DNA of 64,000 nucleotides. Origin: Bacteroidales bacterium. Lineage in GTDB: Bacteria; Bacteroidota; Bacteroidia; Bacteroidales; UBA932. Below the pieces are notes generated by a model that was not told the origin of the DNA, did no database searches, and was given only the letters and a program-made list of their open reading frames with translations. The translations under genes were made by a program, and so were the position numbers. Position 1 is the stretch's first letter, and every line of letters starts with the position of its first letter. The stretch spans positions 161,037 to 225,036 of the forward strand of contig JAGBAO010000013.1 of NCBI GenBank assembly GCA_017938925.1, read 5' to 3'. Below, one piece after another: positions 33,121-42,571 of the stretch.

Positions 33121-35460
33121 TTAGAATACATTTATTTCACTTATCTGACACTGGTAGAATTCCTCTGCTCCACCTTCCCTATAACATTTTGTTATATAGA
33201 CCTTGATGAACTTGCCCCTGTATGTCTTGTCAAAGAACACCCTGTTCTCGATGTTGTCCATCGTCACATACGGGAAGGTAAACACTCCTGCGGATTCCCA
33301 GGTCTTATCTTCTGTTTCATCGCTGCTGAAGAATATCTCGCATTCCTTGATCACACCGTCACGGATTCTTTTGACCTTCTTGTTCTCATCGAGGTTGACG
33401 CGCGCGGAGAATGCCATGCCGCTGACTGTCCTGACCTCGTTCATGGTGATGATCAGTTCATGAGGAGGGCCCGGTTTGGCGTCTTTCCATTGAGTGCCCC
33501 AATGTGTAGTTATATCTCCGTCAAAGAGACGTGCTTCCCAGCCCTGCTCATTAGGCTCAGTCCTGTCACTTGCAGCTGTCCATCCGGTCCTGTCAAAATC
33601 TGCAGCATACACCAAGAGAATCTGAGTCTTCACTTCCGGCTGATCTCCGAAGAAAGAACTTTGAGCGGATGCCGTCAGCGGCAGCATGAACTCTCCGAAA
33701 TGCATCTTGGACGGTTTCAGAGTGAGTGTTACCTCCTCTGACTCTCTTGCTCCAGCCGGAATGGTCACGGTCAGTCTGTCTGCAGAGTATGCTTCCGCAT
33801 CAAGCATTATGTATGAGGTACCGTTGGCAGAGTTATACTCCTGGACATAATCGGGATCAATCGTAAATGTGACAGTCTCATCCTTGGCTGCAGGGAGGTC
33901 AGATACAGCCTTGACCTTGACCTCTCTGTCATACACATCGGCGGCAGACCTGATGTTTATCCTCTCCTCCGGAGAAACCGACACTGTCATGACAGCTTTC
34001 CTTTCCGGATCCTCGCCCTGTCGGCCATAGAGGTCCAGTTCGCTGATACCGCACTGGTAGAAGCCTGTGGTTCCGTTAGCATAATAACAGCTTGTGACAG
34101 TGATCCTGACATAACGGCCATAGAAGGCACGGTCAAAGAACAGCTCCGTCTGAATTTTCTGAAGCGAGATGGCAGGCACCTCGAACTCTCCTGCTGAAGT
34201 CCACGCCGACTTGTCATAACTTAACGACACCTCGCATCTATGAATCATACCGTCGCGTACCTTTGTCACATTTCCGTCGGCATCGACATCGGAACGGGCC
34301 GTGAAGGCCAGTCCATGGACTTCGTAGTTCGTTCCAAGATCAAGGGTAAGCACATGAGGCGGGCCAGGCTTGCTGTCCTTCCACCTTGTACACCAGAAAG
34401 TGCCGGGGAGCCCGTCAAAGAGGTGTTCGACAGCGCCCTGCGAAGGCTCTGTATTAGGACATTCCAGCGTCCAGTTCTCTCTTCCCGCACAAGGTTCATA
34501 CTCAAGCCTGAGCTTCAGCACCACCATATCGTTATGTTCGTTTATACCGTAGTCCCCGCCACTTGTTTCTGATATCCTAAGAGGCAGAAGGAAAGGACCT
34601 CCCACAAGGCTCTCGGAATTGAGCGAAACGGAAAGGGCATCTGACACCATGCTTCCGGCAGGGATTGTGACTGTCATTCCCTCGTCAAAACCGTATGCTT
34701 CAGTCGGGAGGAGTCTGAATGAAGACTGATTCTCCTCATTATAGGTTTCAAGGTATTCTTCATCCACCTTGAAAGTGACCTCGACAGCTTCTGCCGGAGC
34801 CTCGGGTCCTCCGATGATTGCGGTAATATCTACAGTCGTCTCAAGGGGATCATCAAATGATGTCGTTATCTCTCCCACTATGGCAGATGTGGCATACACG
34901 AGAGGATAGTTCTCCGGATAATCTTTTGAGTTCTTAAGTATCCTGGCATTAACCATGATATAAAGAAGACTCTTGTCTTCATTGACAGGATAGTCACCAC
35001 CCTCGACAGAAACGAGCTTTACAGGAAGAAGATATCTTCCTTCCTGGAGATTTGCCGAATGGATTGCAACGACCGCTGGAGCTGACGAGCAAGTCTTGCC
35101 GGCAGGAATGGTCACGACACTGTCCTTGAACTCATAGGAGTCTTCCGGAAGCAGTCCGTATTCCGTGTTGTTTCTCGAATTATAGACATCAAGACTGTCC
35201 TTCTCCAGCCTGAATGTCACAGCGAGGTCTGACTCAGTCTTGACAAGTCCTCCGATGTTGGCATGGATGCTGATGAACTCTTCCTGAGCCTCATCTATTG
35301 CCAGGTCATAGGTCATGGTACCATTGACGGCAAGAGGCATGTAAACCATGGAGTACTGTTCCGGATCATCCACTCCGAAAGCATCTTCCAACGGCTTGCA
35401 GCAGCACATTATGATTGCAGTGAACAAGCACACTGCGGATATTTCAAATAATTTCTTCAT
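33121..35460 (-). CDS. Surface glycan-binding lipoprotein: DUF1735 and discoidin domains
   Basis: 779 residues; the signal ends in MCCCK with several possible lipidated Cys. The order is two DUF1735-like domains (about 40-165 and 180-320; both carry the TIPAG motif), a discoidin/F5-8C domain (about 325-480; WTLECPNTEPSQGAVEHLFD, WKDSKPGPPHVLTLDLG, RYVRITVTSCYYANG), a third DUF1735-like domain (about 490-610), and a second discoidin domain (about 615-779; LFDGDITTHWGTQW, GKFIKVYITKCYREG). The two discoidin domains are close copies. This is the typical layout of the surface glycan-binding protein encoded after SusD, which holds ligand at the cell surface. It begins four bases after SusD. No enzymatic motif is present. 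Confidence 0.88.
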   Translation of the reverse strand: MKKLFEISAVCLFTAIIMCCCKPLEDAFGVDDPEQYSMVYMPLAVNGTMTYDLAIDEAQEEFISIHANIGGLVKTESDLAVTFRLEKDSLDVYNSRNNTEYGLLPEDSYEFKDSVVTIPAGKTCSSAPAVVAIHSANLQEGRYLLPVKLVSVEGGDYPVNEDKSLLYIMVNARILKNSKDYPENYPLVYATSAIVGEITTSFDDPLETTVDITAIIGGPEAPAEAVEVTFKVDEEYLETYNEENQSSFRLLPTEAYGFDEGMTVTIPAGSMVSDALSVSLNSESLVGGPFLLPLRISETSGGDYGINEHNDMVVLKLRLEYEPCAGRENWTLECPNTEPSQGAVEHLFDGLPGTFWCTRWKDSKPGPPHVLTLDLGTNYEVHGLAFTARSDVDADGNVTKVRDGMIHRCEVSLSYDKSAWTSAGEFEVPAISLQKIQTELFFDRAFYGRYVRITVTSCYYANGTTGFYQCGISELDLYGRQGEDPERKAVMTVSVSPEERINIRSAADVYDREVKVKAVSDLPAAKDETVTFTIDPDYVQEYNSANGTSYIMLDAEAYSADRLTVTIPAGARESEEVTLTLKPSKMHFGEFMLPLTASAQSSFFGDQPEVKTQILLVYAADFDRTGWTAASDRTEPNEQGWEARLFDGDITTHWGTQWKDAKPGPPHELIITMNEVRTVSGMAFSARVNLDENKKVKRIRDGVIKECEIFFSSDETEDKTWESAGVFTFPYVTMDNIENRVFFDKTYRGKFIKVYITKCYREGGAEEFYQCQISEINVF

Positions 35461-35464
35461 ATTA

Positions 35465-37279
35465 TTACCAGCCTGGATTCTGAATGATGTTTCTGTCTCT
35501 GTTTATCTCTTTCTGAGGTATAGGCCACAGATAGTAGGCATCCCTGAACACGCGTGTCTCGAATACAGTCCTTTTGTAGAACTCCGGATCGTCATGCTTT
35601 GTACCACCGTCCACATTCATTCCCTCGAACGGTCCGCCGTTGAGATATCCCTTGAGCCACCTTCTCGTATCGAAATACCTTATCTGCTCGAAGCAGAGCT
35701 CAACTCTTCTCTCATGGTGGATCTTCTCCCTCATCTGATCCTGGTCAAGTCCGCTTTCCACTCCCGGAAGTCCGGCCCTTTCACGGACCATGTTGAGATA
35801 TTTCAGGATGTCAGGATTGCCCGGTTCGTATTCATTCAGGGCCTCGACATAGTTGAGAAGAATCTCGGCATATCTGATGGTCAGGTGTGGCAGCTTGACA
35901 GACTTGCCCTGAAGATGATTGTATCCCGGGGACACATGCTTGATCCTGACATAACCCGTTCTCGGATAGTCCCAGCTTCCCTTCTTTCCGTCAGAACCGT
36001 TGTAGTACAGTTCCCACCTGTATTTGTCTGCCTGATTGTTATAAAGGCAATATGCTCCGTTGAACGCGACATTCACATAGAATCTCGGTTCGCGGCCATA
36101 ATACATCATGCTGCATCCCTTTGGAGCATACACCCAGCCTGAAACCGCATCCTTATGATCTTCTTCGATAAAGCCCTCTTCGGTATATCCCGAACCGCTT
36201 TCATGGATATCCATACCGTTGGCCATCTGGAATTCATCGACGAGCGACTGGGTCACACCGGCACTTTCATATCCGCCGAACTTCCTCGGAGAGCCATGCC
36301 TCTGATTGTTGGTATAGTCATGGGTAGTCTGATACATGATGGCCTCGCAGTTCCATGAATCAAGGAAGACATCCCTGCAGGACAAATACGGGTCCAGTTC
36401 GCCTTTCGCGTTGTACACCTTATAGAGGTCAAAGACCTTGAGGTCGATTATCTCCTTAGCCGCGTCGGCAGCGAGTTTCCATCTTTCCTTGTCGTACTCG
36501 CTGAACAAAGGGGTGCCGTCGTTGTTCCTCACCGAGGCATATGCCGGATTGCCGTTGAACTGAGGGCTCGCCGCAAGCAGAAGCGTACGGGACTTTATTG
36601 CCATGCAGGCAGCCGCTGTCGCCCTTCCGTAATTGTTGGATGTATAACCCTTGTTGAAGTTGACCGGAAGGTCCTGCGCCGCAAGATCCATCTCGCTGCA
36701 TATATAGTCCACACACTCGGCATAGGTGTTTCTAGGAAGCTGCATCAGAGGGTCGTCCGCGTCAAGGTCTCCGCTGATGAGTTCATCGGTAGGCAGCACG
36801 ATCGGTCCGTACTGGCGAAGGAGAAAATAGCAGAAATATGCTCGAAGGAATCTCGCTTCCGCCGTATACTGGGCAATGAGGTCCTGACGACCGTTGGCGA
36901 TCATCTCCTGGTTGTTTCCGATATTCTGGATGAAATATGTCGCCAGTCTGATGCCGACATAACGCCCGTCCCAGTAATCATAGAACTGGGATGATGCACT
37001 CCAGTTACCAAGGTTGATCTTATATGTATTATACGTATCCCTGTCATAGCTTATGTCAAGGTCATCAGAACATGCATCGAAAGGTATTCCATACGATACC
37101 GTAGATTCATCTATCATCTTGGAATATACGGTAGCAAGGAAATCCTCGGAATATTTCTGCTTCTGGAAGACCTGCTCAAGCGAAAGCCTGTCTTCCGGCA
37201 CCTGGTCGAAGAAGCCGCTGCATCCGCTTATGCAGATGGCTGATATAAGCAACAGAAGTATTTCTATATTTCTTTTCAT
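35465..37279 (-). CDS. SusD/RagB-family substrate-binding lipoprotein
   Basis: 604 residues. The signal peptide ends in ICISGCSG (lipobox Cys20) followed by FFDQVPEDRLS, the usual start of mature SusD. Family signatures are AEARFLRAYFCYFLLRQYGP, TYAECVDYICSEMDLAA, ATAAACMAIKSRTLLLAASP, RYAEILLNYVEALNEY, LNMVRERAGLPGV, HHERRVELCFE, and a C-terminal LWPIPQKEINRD. It partners the SusC encoded eight bases upstream to bind and deliver ligand. It belongs to the ECF/FecR-controlled locus. Nothing appears truncated. The ligand cannot be predicted from the sequence. Confidence 0.95.
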   Translation of the reverse strand: MKRNIEILLLLISAICISGCSGFFDQVPEDRLSLEQVFQKQKYSEDFLATVYSKMIDESTVSYGIPFDACSDDLDISYDRDTYNTYKINLGNWSASSQFYDYWDGRYVGIRLATYFIQNIGNNQEMIANGRQDLIAQYTAEARFLRAYFCYFLLRQYGPIVLPTDELISGDLDADDPLMQLPRNTYAECVDYICSEMDLAAQDLPVNFNKGYTSNNYGRATAAACMAIKSRTLLLAASPQFNGNPAYASVRNNDGTPLFSEYDKERWKLAADAAKEIIDLKVFDLYKVYNAKGELDPYLSCRDVFLDSWNCEAIMYQTTHDYTNNQRHGSPRKFGGYESAGVTQSLVDEFQMANGMDIHESGSGYTEEGFIEEDHKDAVSGWVYAPKGCSMMYYGREPRFYVNVAFNGAYCLYNNQADKYRWELYYNGSDGKKGSWDYPRTGYVRIKHVSPGYNHLQGKSVKLPHLTIRYAEILLNYVEALNEYEPGNPDILKYLNMVRERAGLPGVESGLDQDQMREKIHHERRVELCFEQIRYFDTRRWLKGYLNGGPFEGMNVDGGTKHDDPEFYKRTVFETRVFRDAYYLWPIPQKEINRDRNIIQNPGW

Positions 37280-37287
37280 GGATTCTA

Positions 37288-40200
37288 TCAGAAATTAAAG
37301 TTAAGACCTATGCTGTACGAAGATATGTTCGGATATGTGTCTCCACGTCCGTCTCCAAGCTCGACATCCCAGATATCGAAAGATGACAGAGTGAATACGT
37401 TCACTCCCTGAAGGAAGACCGTGAAGGAGTCCATCTTGATCTTGTCGCACACTCTTGCAGGAAGCGTGTAGCTCAGCTGGAGGTTCTTCAGACGAAGATA
37501 ATCCGCACTCTTGAGCCACCATGTGCTGGCTTCGTAGTTCATGTTTGTGGATCCAGGTGTAAGACGTGGATAGAAGACATCCTGCCTTGGATTGTCCTCC
37601 GTCCACCTGTCATCGATGTTGCTCAACAGGTTTCCACGACTCATTCCATACTGGAAAGGAGTCACACCTTCACCTATGACGAGCATATCCACGTGTGCTG
37701 CACCCTGGAACATCGCTGAAAGGGCTATTCCCTTCCACGAGAGATTGAATCCGAATCCGTACATTATTTCCGGAGTCGCTCCCCATCCGATAGGAGCCTT
37801 GTCATAAGAATCTATGATACCGTCGGAGTTAAGGTCCTTGTACTTGATGTCACCGGCACGGGTGTCTCCGGCCTGATATGCAGAGGCAGCCACTTCCTCA
37901 TCACTTTCGAAGAGCTTCTCGGCGATATAGCCGTAGCGCTGTCCCACTCTCTGGCCTCTGAGATCGAGCCAAGGATAGGCGTAGTCTATGTCATTCTCCA
38001 CAACGGTATTGTGGTTGTATGAGAAGTTGCCCATCAGACTCATGTAGAAGTTCTTTCCGAACTGTTTCTTGTAATCAAGGGAGAATTCAAAACCCTTGTT
38101 ATCCACAGCTCCAAGGTTTCCGAGAGGAGTCTTGGAGATACCGGTGTAGCCTGGCACTCCGCCTCTTGTGAGGAAGATACCTGTCCTTTCCTCCGAGAAC
38201 ATGTCGAACTGGAAATTGAGCGCCTTGTCAAGGAACATAAGGTCGAGACCGATATTGCTCTTGACTGCCGTCTCCCACGATACATCCACTGCAATGTCAC
38301 CGATTTCCTTCTGGCTGTACGACTGATCCATATTTTCACCGAAAGTATATACAGTACCGCCTGTGGTGACGGTTGACAGATATGCGAAGCGTCGACCTGT
38401 GATTTTGGCATTGCCGACCTTACCCCATGTAGCTCTCAGCTTGAAGTGGTTTATTACATCCTTGGCAGGCTCAAACCACTTTTCGTTGGACATCACCCAT
38501 CCCAGACCTACGGACGGGAAGAATCCGAAACGATGACCTGGTGCAAAGTTTTCAGAACCGTTATATCCGAAATTAAGCTCGGCAAAATATCTTTCATCAT
38601 AAGCGTAGGTAAATCTTCCGGCCAGTCCTCTGAATCGGTATGGAAGCGCTGATTCAAGGGTCGAGGCCATCGTGTTGACCTCGTCGCTCTGATTATACAG
38701 CAACAGACCGGTCACATCATGCTGTCCGAAGGAACGGGCATAATTGAGTGCCGCCTCAAGATAGATGGTCCTGTCACCCTGATGGTTCGTCTTATATGAA
38801 AGAGCCTCAGATCCCTGATTCGTCTGCTGATAAAGCAGATTGCCCTGTTCGTCACGTCCTGTAGCCTGCCAGGTGACAGGAATACGCGAGAAGGTCGAAC
38901 TTGTGTAGTTGTATGCGTCAAACGAGAACATTCCTGTCAGGGAAAGTCCCTCCGTTATGAACGGAAGCTGCTGTGTCACACGAAGATTCGAGAAGATCTG
39001 ACTTCTCCACTGGTTCGCATATCCCTGCTCGTTAAGGACTGCATAGGGGTTTGTGACGGAAGCCGAAGGCAGGTCACCTATCTTTCCGCCCGGATATATC
39101 GGCGCCACATAGTTAGGAGTTGCATAGAATGCCGATCCGAATATCACACTCTGGGACACTGCCGGATAATTGGCATTCGCAAGATATCCCTGCACACCGA
39201 ACTTGATTTCCGTGATCGCTGTCGGCTTGAGGTTGATGTTTGCCGTCACACTGTATCTGTCATAGAAAGTGTTGGCATTATAGTCATGGTTGGTCTTATC
39301 CACATTGTAAAGACCCTCCTCGCTGTAATAGCTCAGACCGATGTAGTAGCTTGCCTTCTCCGAACCACCCGAGATGTTTCCGTTGGCTGTCCTGACATGA
39401 CCGAAATCCTTGAAGAGAACATCCATCCAGTCCACATTAGGATAAAGGAACGGATCGGCTCCGGTGCGGGTCATCCTGATGTCATATGCCGAGTATCTCG
39501 GATTCTCGCCTCTGGTCATCAGCGCCTCGTTTGCCACCTCCATATACTTCGGTGCATCCACGAAGTCTGGAGTCTTGACAAATCTGGTCATACCCTCAGA
39601 ATATCTGAAATTGAATTTCGGCTTACCGATCTTTCCGGACTTGGTCGTGATGATGATGACACCGTTGGCACCTCGCACACCATATACTGCTGTCGCAGAG
39701 GCATCCTTGAGGATACTGAAACTCTCGATATCCTCCGGATCGACCTGGGATATGCTTCTCGGCACACCATCGACCAGGGTCAGAGGAGCACTCATGCTGG
39801 CCGTGAGGGTGGAGATTCCTCGGATGTATATGTTCGCATCGTCATATCCCGGCTGGCCGCTTCGCTGGATGGACACCACTCCCGCCACTCTTCCGGCCAG
39901 GGAGTTGGTCACGTTTGCCACAGGGACCTTGATATCTGTCGTAGTGATGCTCTGCTGCGCACCTATCACGCTGATCTTCTTCTGAGTACCGAAACCGACG
40001 ACCATAGCCTCCTCCAGGACTTCCTGGTTCATAGCCAAGGTCACATTGATCTCACTTTGTCCGTTCACCGGGACCTCGACATCGTCATATCCCATGTATG
40101 TGAACTGGAGGACATCGTCCGAATCAGCCTCGATGACATACAGTCCATCCAGGTCAGTCGAGTTACCCACCATCGGATTGCTCTTCAGACGGACGACAAC

Positions 40201-40617
40201 ACCGATAAGGGGCTGCTTGTCTGCAGCATCACTCACGACACCTGTAATTCTTACCTTTGTGGCGAGGCTTACGGCTTTCTGCGGGGTGGTCTCATTGGAG
40301 GACTTCGACTTTTCGGCCAGGAAGAGGTCCACCTTGTTTGCATTGACAAGGAACTTCACTCCTGTCCCGGAAAAAGCCTTTTCCAATATATCCTCTACTG
40401 CCCCCCCCTGCACATTCACATGCACTTGTTCGAGACGGGTGTTTCCCACATTCTGAGAATATGAGAACATCAGCCCTGTCTGTTTGGCCAGTTCATCTGC
40501 TACCGTCTTGACAGTAGCATTCTTCATGTCAATACGGACATCATAGTCTGCACTGGCAGCCGGGATGAAAGCCAGATAACAGAGAACGGCCATAAAGACG
40601 GAATAAAATCTTTTCAT
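37288..40617 (-). CDS. SusC-family TonB-dependent transducer with STN domain and G8 tract
   Basis: 1109 residues. After a signal peptide (about 1-23) comes an STN domain (about 24-105), the part that contacts a FecR-type anti-sigma factor. A carboxypeptidase-regulatory-like domain follows (VRITGVVSDAADKQPLIGVV), then the plug (MVVGFGTQKKISVIGAQQS, LAGRVAGVVSIQRSGQPGYD, EDIESFSILKDASATAVYG) and the barrel, ending SIGLNFNF. The neighbouring FecR and ECF sigma genes make this a classic trans-envelope signalling receptor: ligand binding should activate sigma and locus expression. A run of eight G at codons 70-73 inside the STN domain (NVQGGAVED) is open at its present length; a slip of one base would abolish the protein near residue 73. 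Confidence 0.96.
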   Translation of the reverse strand: MKRFYSVFMAVLCYLAFIPAASADYDVRIDMKNATVKTVADELAKQTGLMFSYSQNVGNTRLEQVHVNVQGGAVEDILEKAFSGTGVKFLVNANKVDLFLAEKSKSSNETTPQKAVSLATKVRITGVVSDAADKQPLIGVVVRLKSNPMVGNSTDLDGLYVIEADSDDVLQFTYMGYDDVEVPVNGQSEINVTLAMNQEVLEEAMVVGFGTQKKISVIGAQQSITTTDIKVPVANVTNSLAGRVAGVVSIQRSGQPGYDDANIYIRGISTLTASMSAPLTLVDGVPRSISQVDPEDIESFSILKDASATAVYGVRGANGVIIITTKSGKIGKPKFNFRYSEGMTRFVKTPDFVDAPKYMEVANEALMTRGENPRYSAYDIRMTRTGADPFLYPNVDWMDVLFKDFGHVRTANGNISGGSEKASYYIGLSYYSEEGLYNVDKTNHDYNANTFYDRYSVTANINLKPTAITEIKFGVQGYLANANYPAVSQSVIFGSAFYATPNYVAPIYPGGKIGDLPSASVTNPYAVLNEQGYANQWRSQIFSNLRVTQQLPFITEGLSLTGMFSFDAYNYTSSTFSRIPVTWQATGRDEQGNLLYQQTNQGSEALSYKTNHQGDRTIYLEAALNYARSFGQHDVTGLLLYNQSDEVNTMASTLESALPYRFRGLAGRFTYAYDERYFAELNFGYNGSENFAPGHRFGFFPSVGLGWVMSNEKWFEPAKDVINHFKLRATWGKVGNAKITGRRFAYLSTVTTGGTVYTFGENMDQSYSQKEIGDIAVDVSWETAVKSNIGLDLMFLDKALNFQFDMFSEERTGIFLTRGGVPGYTGISKTPLGNLGAVDNKGFEFSLDYKKQFGKNFYMSLMGNFSYNHNTVVENDIDYAYPWLDLRGQRVGQRYGYIAEKLFESDEEVAASAYQAGDTRAGDIKYKDLNSDGIIDSYDKAPIGWGATPEIMYGFGFNLSWKGIALSAMFQGAAHVDMLVIGEGVTPFQYGMSRGNLLSNIDDRWTEDNPRQDVFYPRLTPGSTNMNYEASTWWLKSADYLRLKNLQLSYTLPARVCDKIKMDSFTVFLQGVNVFTLSSFDIWDVELGDGRGDTYPNISSYSIGLNFNF
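40401..40408 (-). repeat. G8 homopolymer in the STN region of SusC
   Basis: Eight C on the plus strand (eight G in coding sense) within codons for Gln-Gly-Gly-Ala. The coding context AGGGGGGGGCAGTAGAG is the same 17 bases as at 15615-15622 in an unrelated gene. The frame is intact at eight. Candidate on/off contingency tract. Confidence 0.6.
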
Positions 40618-40654
40618 TATACCTGTTTATATATGGTTAGTTAGACATCAGCAT

Positions 40655-41611
40655 TTATCGTACATGAGAGACGCTGCATCCGGAGATCATCTGAAGACGT
40701 TCAAGCACTTCATCACATCCATCTCCCTTATTGAATCCGAAGGTCACGATAGGACAGACTCCATCGGGGATGCTCACGGAGATCCTTACTCCGTACACTC
40801 TTTCGAGCACATCCGTGATTTCAGCAAGAGGAGCATCCGGAATGGTCACGGTGCCATAACGATCAAGAAGATATTCCCAGGCTCTCAGCTCATTTATCCT
40901 GATGTTTTCCTTGTCCTCGTATATCACCTGCTGTCCAGGATGGACAAAAAGGACATCATTGCCGCTGAAATCCTGAAGTACGATCGAGCCGCGCGCCAAT
41001 GTCGTCTCCACACCGTTTCCTTGCGTCTGTGTATTCACATTGAATATCGTTCCGAGAACCTTGACATTCATGGTTTCTGTCCTGACAACAAACGGATGGT
41101 ACATATCATGACGCACGTCAAAGCAGGCCTCTCCTTTCAGAGTGACCGTTCTTTCCGATTCGAAGGTTTCGGGATCATACGATAGAGTTGAGCCGGACTT
41201 GACCCACACTCCGGAACCGTCCGGAAGAATTATATGAGAATCCTCCATTATATTACGGCTAAGCATCTCCGTCTGAGCGACCTCGGAATCATTGAGGTAC
41301 CAAAGGCCGCCAAATGCAAAGAGGAATACGACTGCAGCTGCAGATGAGATCCAGGCAACGATCCTGCGCCGTCTTGACGCTTTCCCGATTCTTGCCTTTA
41401 CAATAGAATAATTTATAATCTTGACACCCTCGTACCTTACTACAAGTCCCGCCGTATACGTCTTTTCCACTTCATCGAATACTTTCACATATTCGGAAGA
41501 AGAATTGTACAGACGGGCAAACTCGAGAGCCTCCTGCTCAGAAAGGTTACCGGTCAGGTATCCTATGGACAACTCCTTGAAATGTTCTATCATAGGCGTA
41601 TCATTATGCAT
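40655..41611 (-). CDS. FecR-family anti-sigma factor
   Basis: 318 residues. An N-terminal cytoplasmic part (about 1-80, with an LSIGYLTGNLSEQEALEF helix typical of Bacteroidota FecR) is followed by one transmembrane helix (about 84-107) and a periplasmic FecR domain (HIILPDGSGVWVKSGSTLSY, ERTVTLKGEACFDV, PFVVRTETMNVKVLGTIFNV). A C-terminal secretin-like segment follows (GTVTIPDAPLAEITDVLERV). FecR proteins hold the partner ECF sigma factor until the STN domain of the SusC-type receptor signals ligand. It lies between the ECF sigma gene (59 bases) and SusC (37 bases), exactly as expected. An alternative start at 41593 (MIEHF) is possible. Confidence 0.94.
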   Translation of the reverse strand: MHNDTPMIEHFKELSIGYLTGNLSEQEALEFARLYNSSSEYVKVFDEVEKTYTAGLVVRYEGVKIINYSIVKARIGKASRRRRIVAWISSAAAVVFLFAFGGLWYLNDSEVAQTEMLSRNIMEDSHIILPDGSGVWVKSGSTLSYDPETFESERTVTLKGEACFDVRHDMYHPFVVRTETMNVKVLGTIFNVNTQTQGNGVETTLARGSIVLQDFSGNDVLFVHPGQQVIYEDKENIRINELRAWEYLLDRYGTVTIPDAPLAEITDVLERVYGVRISVSIPDGVCPIVTFGFNKGDGCDEVLERLQMISGCSVSHVR

Positions 41612-41670
41612 ATTTCAGGTCAATACGCAATTATATACACCTCTAATGACAAAAGCGTTTAAGAGAAATG

Positions 41671-42255
41671 CTAAAAAATCCAGAAAATCAGGAAAAGGAC
41701 AACGGGAGAAATCTCTTCCCTGAGTTTTGAGAATGCTATCTTCAACTGGACCCTGACAGTACTTGCAGACAGGCCGAGATGCTCAGCGATTTCAGATGAA
41801 TTGTAACCGAGATAGAAATACATCTCAAATATTATGCGACAACGCTCCGGAAGGGTCTGGACTGACTTCTTCACGAGATTCACAGCAGATATCACCTCAT
41901 TGACATCCATGGCATCCATGCTGTATATCCTTTCCATGCGGATTTCCATCAGACTCTTGTAGGAATCCAGCATCAGCTGTTTGGACTTTGTGTATCTTAT
42001 CCAGTTCAGACAGCCGTTCTTGAGGGCGGTCATCAGATACGGATGCACGGGAAAGAGCAGCTTATGTCTGTTGTTCCACAAACTGACAAACAAGTCGTTG
42101 ACAATATCCTTGGCCTCTTCCGTATTCTGGATCAGGGACGCAGCTCTTGCCGCCATATACGGGAAATACGCGGCATACAACCTTGCAAAGGCCTCCTCGT
42201 CTCCTTTTCGGATCCGATCGACCAGCTGGGCGTCTATGTCGGTAACTGAATGCAT
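41671..42255 (-). CDS. ECF-type sigma-70 factor (Bacteroidota expansion family)
   Basis: 194 residues. Region 2 covers about 10-80 (LVDRIRKGDEEAFARLY, EDAKDIVNDLFVSLW-like segment EEAKDIVNDLFVSLW, LMTALKNGCLNWIRYTKSKQ). Region 4 covers about 125-180 (LPERCRIIFEMYFYLGYNSS, EIAEHLGLSASTVRVQL). It directs RNA polymerase to the locus once released by FecR. Sigma, FecR, SusC and SusD are in one orientation with short gaps. The likely -7 element TACTTTTG lies 22 bases upstream, with a possible second promoter further up at 42437-42466. The transcript of that second promoter would include a seven-base C tract. Confidence 0.95.
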   Translation of the reverse strand: MHSVTDIDAQLVDRIRKGDEEAFARLYAAYFPYMAARAASLIQNTEEAKDIVNDLFVSLWNNRHKLLFPVHPYLMTALKNGCLNWIRYTKSKQLMLDSYKSLMEIRMERIYSMDAMDVNEVISAVNLVKKSVQTLPERCRIIFEMYFYLGYNSSEIAEHLGLSASTVRVQLKIAFSKLREEISPVVLFLIFWIF

Positions 42256-42272
42256 CCTCTAAAATTGTGTTG

Positions 42273-42298
42273 CCGGACAAAAGTATAAAAAAGTCCGG
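42273..42298 (-). promoter_or_regulatory. Promoter of the ECF sigma gene with CCGGAC inverted repeat
   Basis: TACTTTTG (42278-42285, minus strand) fits the -7 consensus 22 bases before the ATG. It lies between CCGGAC (42273-42278) and GTCCGG (42293-42298), which form an inverted repeat. The DeoR-type promoter at 20324-20350 has the same TTCCGGAC, T-run and TACTTTTG arrangement, suggesting shared control. No clear -33. Confidence 0.45.
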
Positions 42299-42408
42299 AA
42301 AAAACATCTGCCTGTCGGTTAAGTGAACTGGATTCCAAAGTCGACACGAACAGACTCCTGTCGAATCCAGAGGGCGACTCCGGAAATAATACTTACCGGC
42401 CTTTACCA

Positions 42409-42415
42409 GGGGGGG
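42409..42415 (+). repeat. G7 homopolymer in the 42256-42571 intergenic region
   Basis: Seven G on the plus strand (context CCAGGGGGGGTATGA) lie between the divergent sigma and G1P dehydrogenase genes. The tract falls about 15-21 bases into the transcript expected from the minus-strand promoter at 42437-42466. The rest of this 316-base gap holds only promoter-like elements. It may be a length-variable regulatory tract. Confidence 0.4.
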
Positions 42416-42436
42416 TATGATCTGAACTCCAATCCA

Positions 42437-42466
42437 CAAAGTTACAATCTTTGCGCAAATAGACAA
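42437..42466 (-). promoter_or_regulatory. Second possible promoter toward the sigma/FecR/SusC genes
   Basis: On the minus strand a TTG (42464-42466) is 19 bases from TAACTTTG (42437-42444), a good match to the Bacteroidota promoter. It would give a leader of about 175 bases ahead of the ECF sigma gene. Confidence 0.5.
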
Positions 42467-42545
42467 GTCTTTTGCCGAAAACTCTTCCATAACGAAAATA
42501 AAGCTTTCTTTCCGCCGTCGGATTTTTTGTTTTCAAAAATATTAA

Positions 42546-42553
42546 TACCTTTG
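42546..42553 (+). promoter_or_regulatory. -7 element of the G1P dehydrogenase operon
   Basis: TACCTTTG fits TAnnTTTG and sits 18 bases before the ATG at 42572. A TTTG upstream is only 16 bases away, so the -33 is weak. Confidence 0.45.
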
Positions 42554-42571
42554 CACAATATTCGGAAAACC

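Noticed and set aside
39286-40464. A 392-codon plus-strand open frame
   Set aside because: Antisense to the STN, plug and early barrel of SusC (37288-40617); His/Arg-rich composition typical of a shadow frame.
42062-42490. A minus-strand frame crossing the sigma-factor start and the G7 tract
   Set aside because: It overlaps the ECF sigma gene out of frame and shows no signal peptide or domain; considered a tract-dependent leader peptide but not supported.
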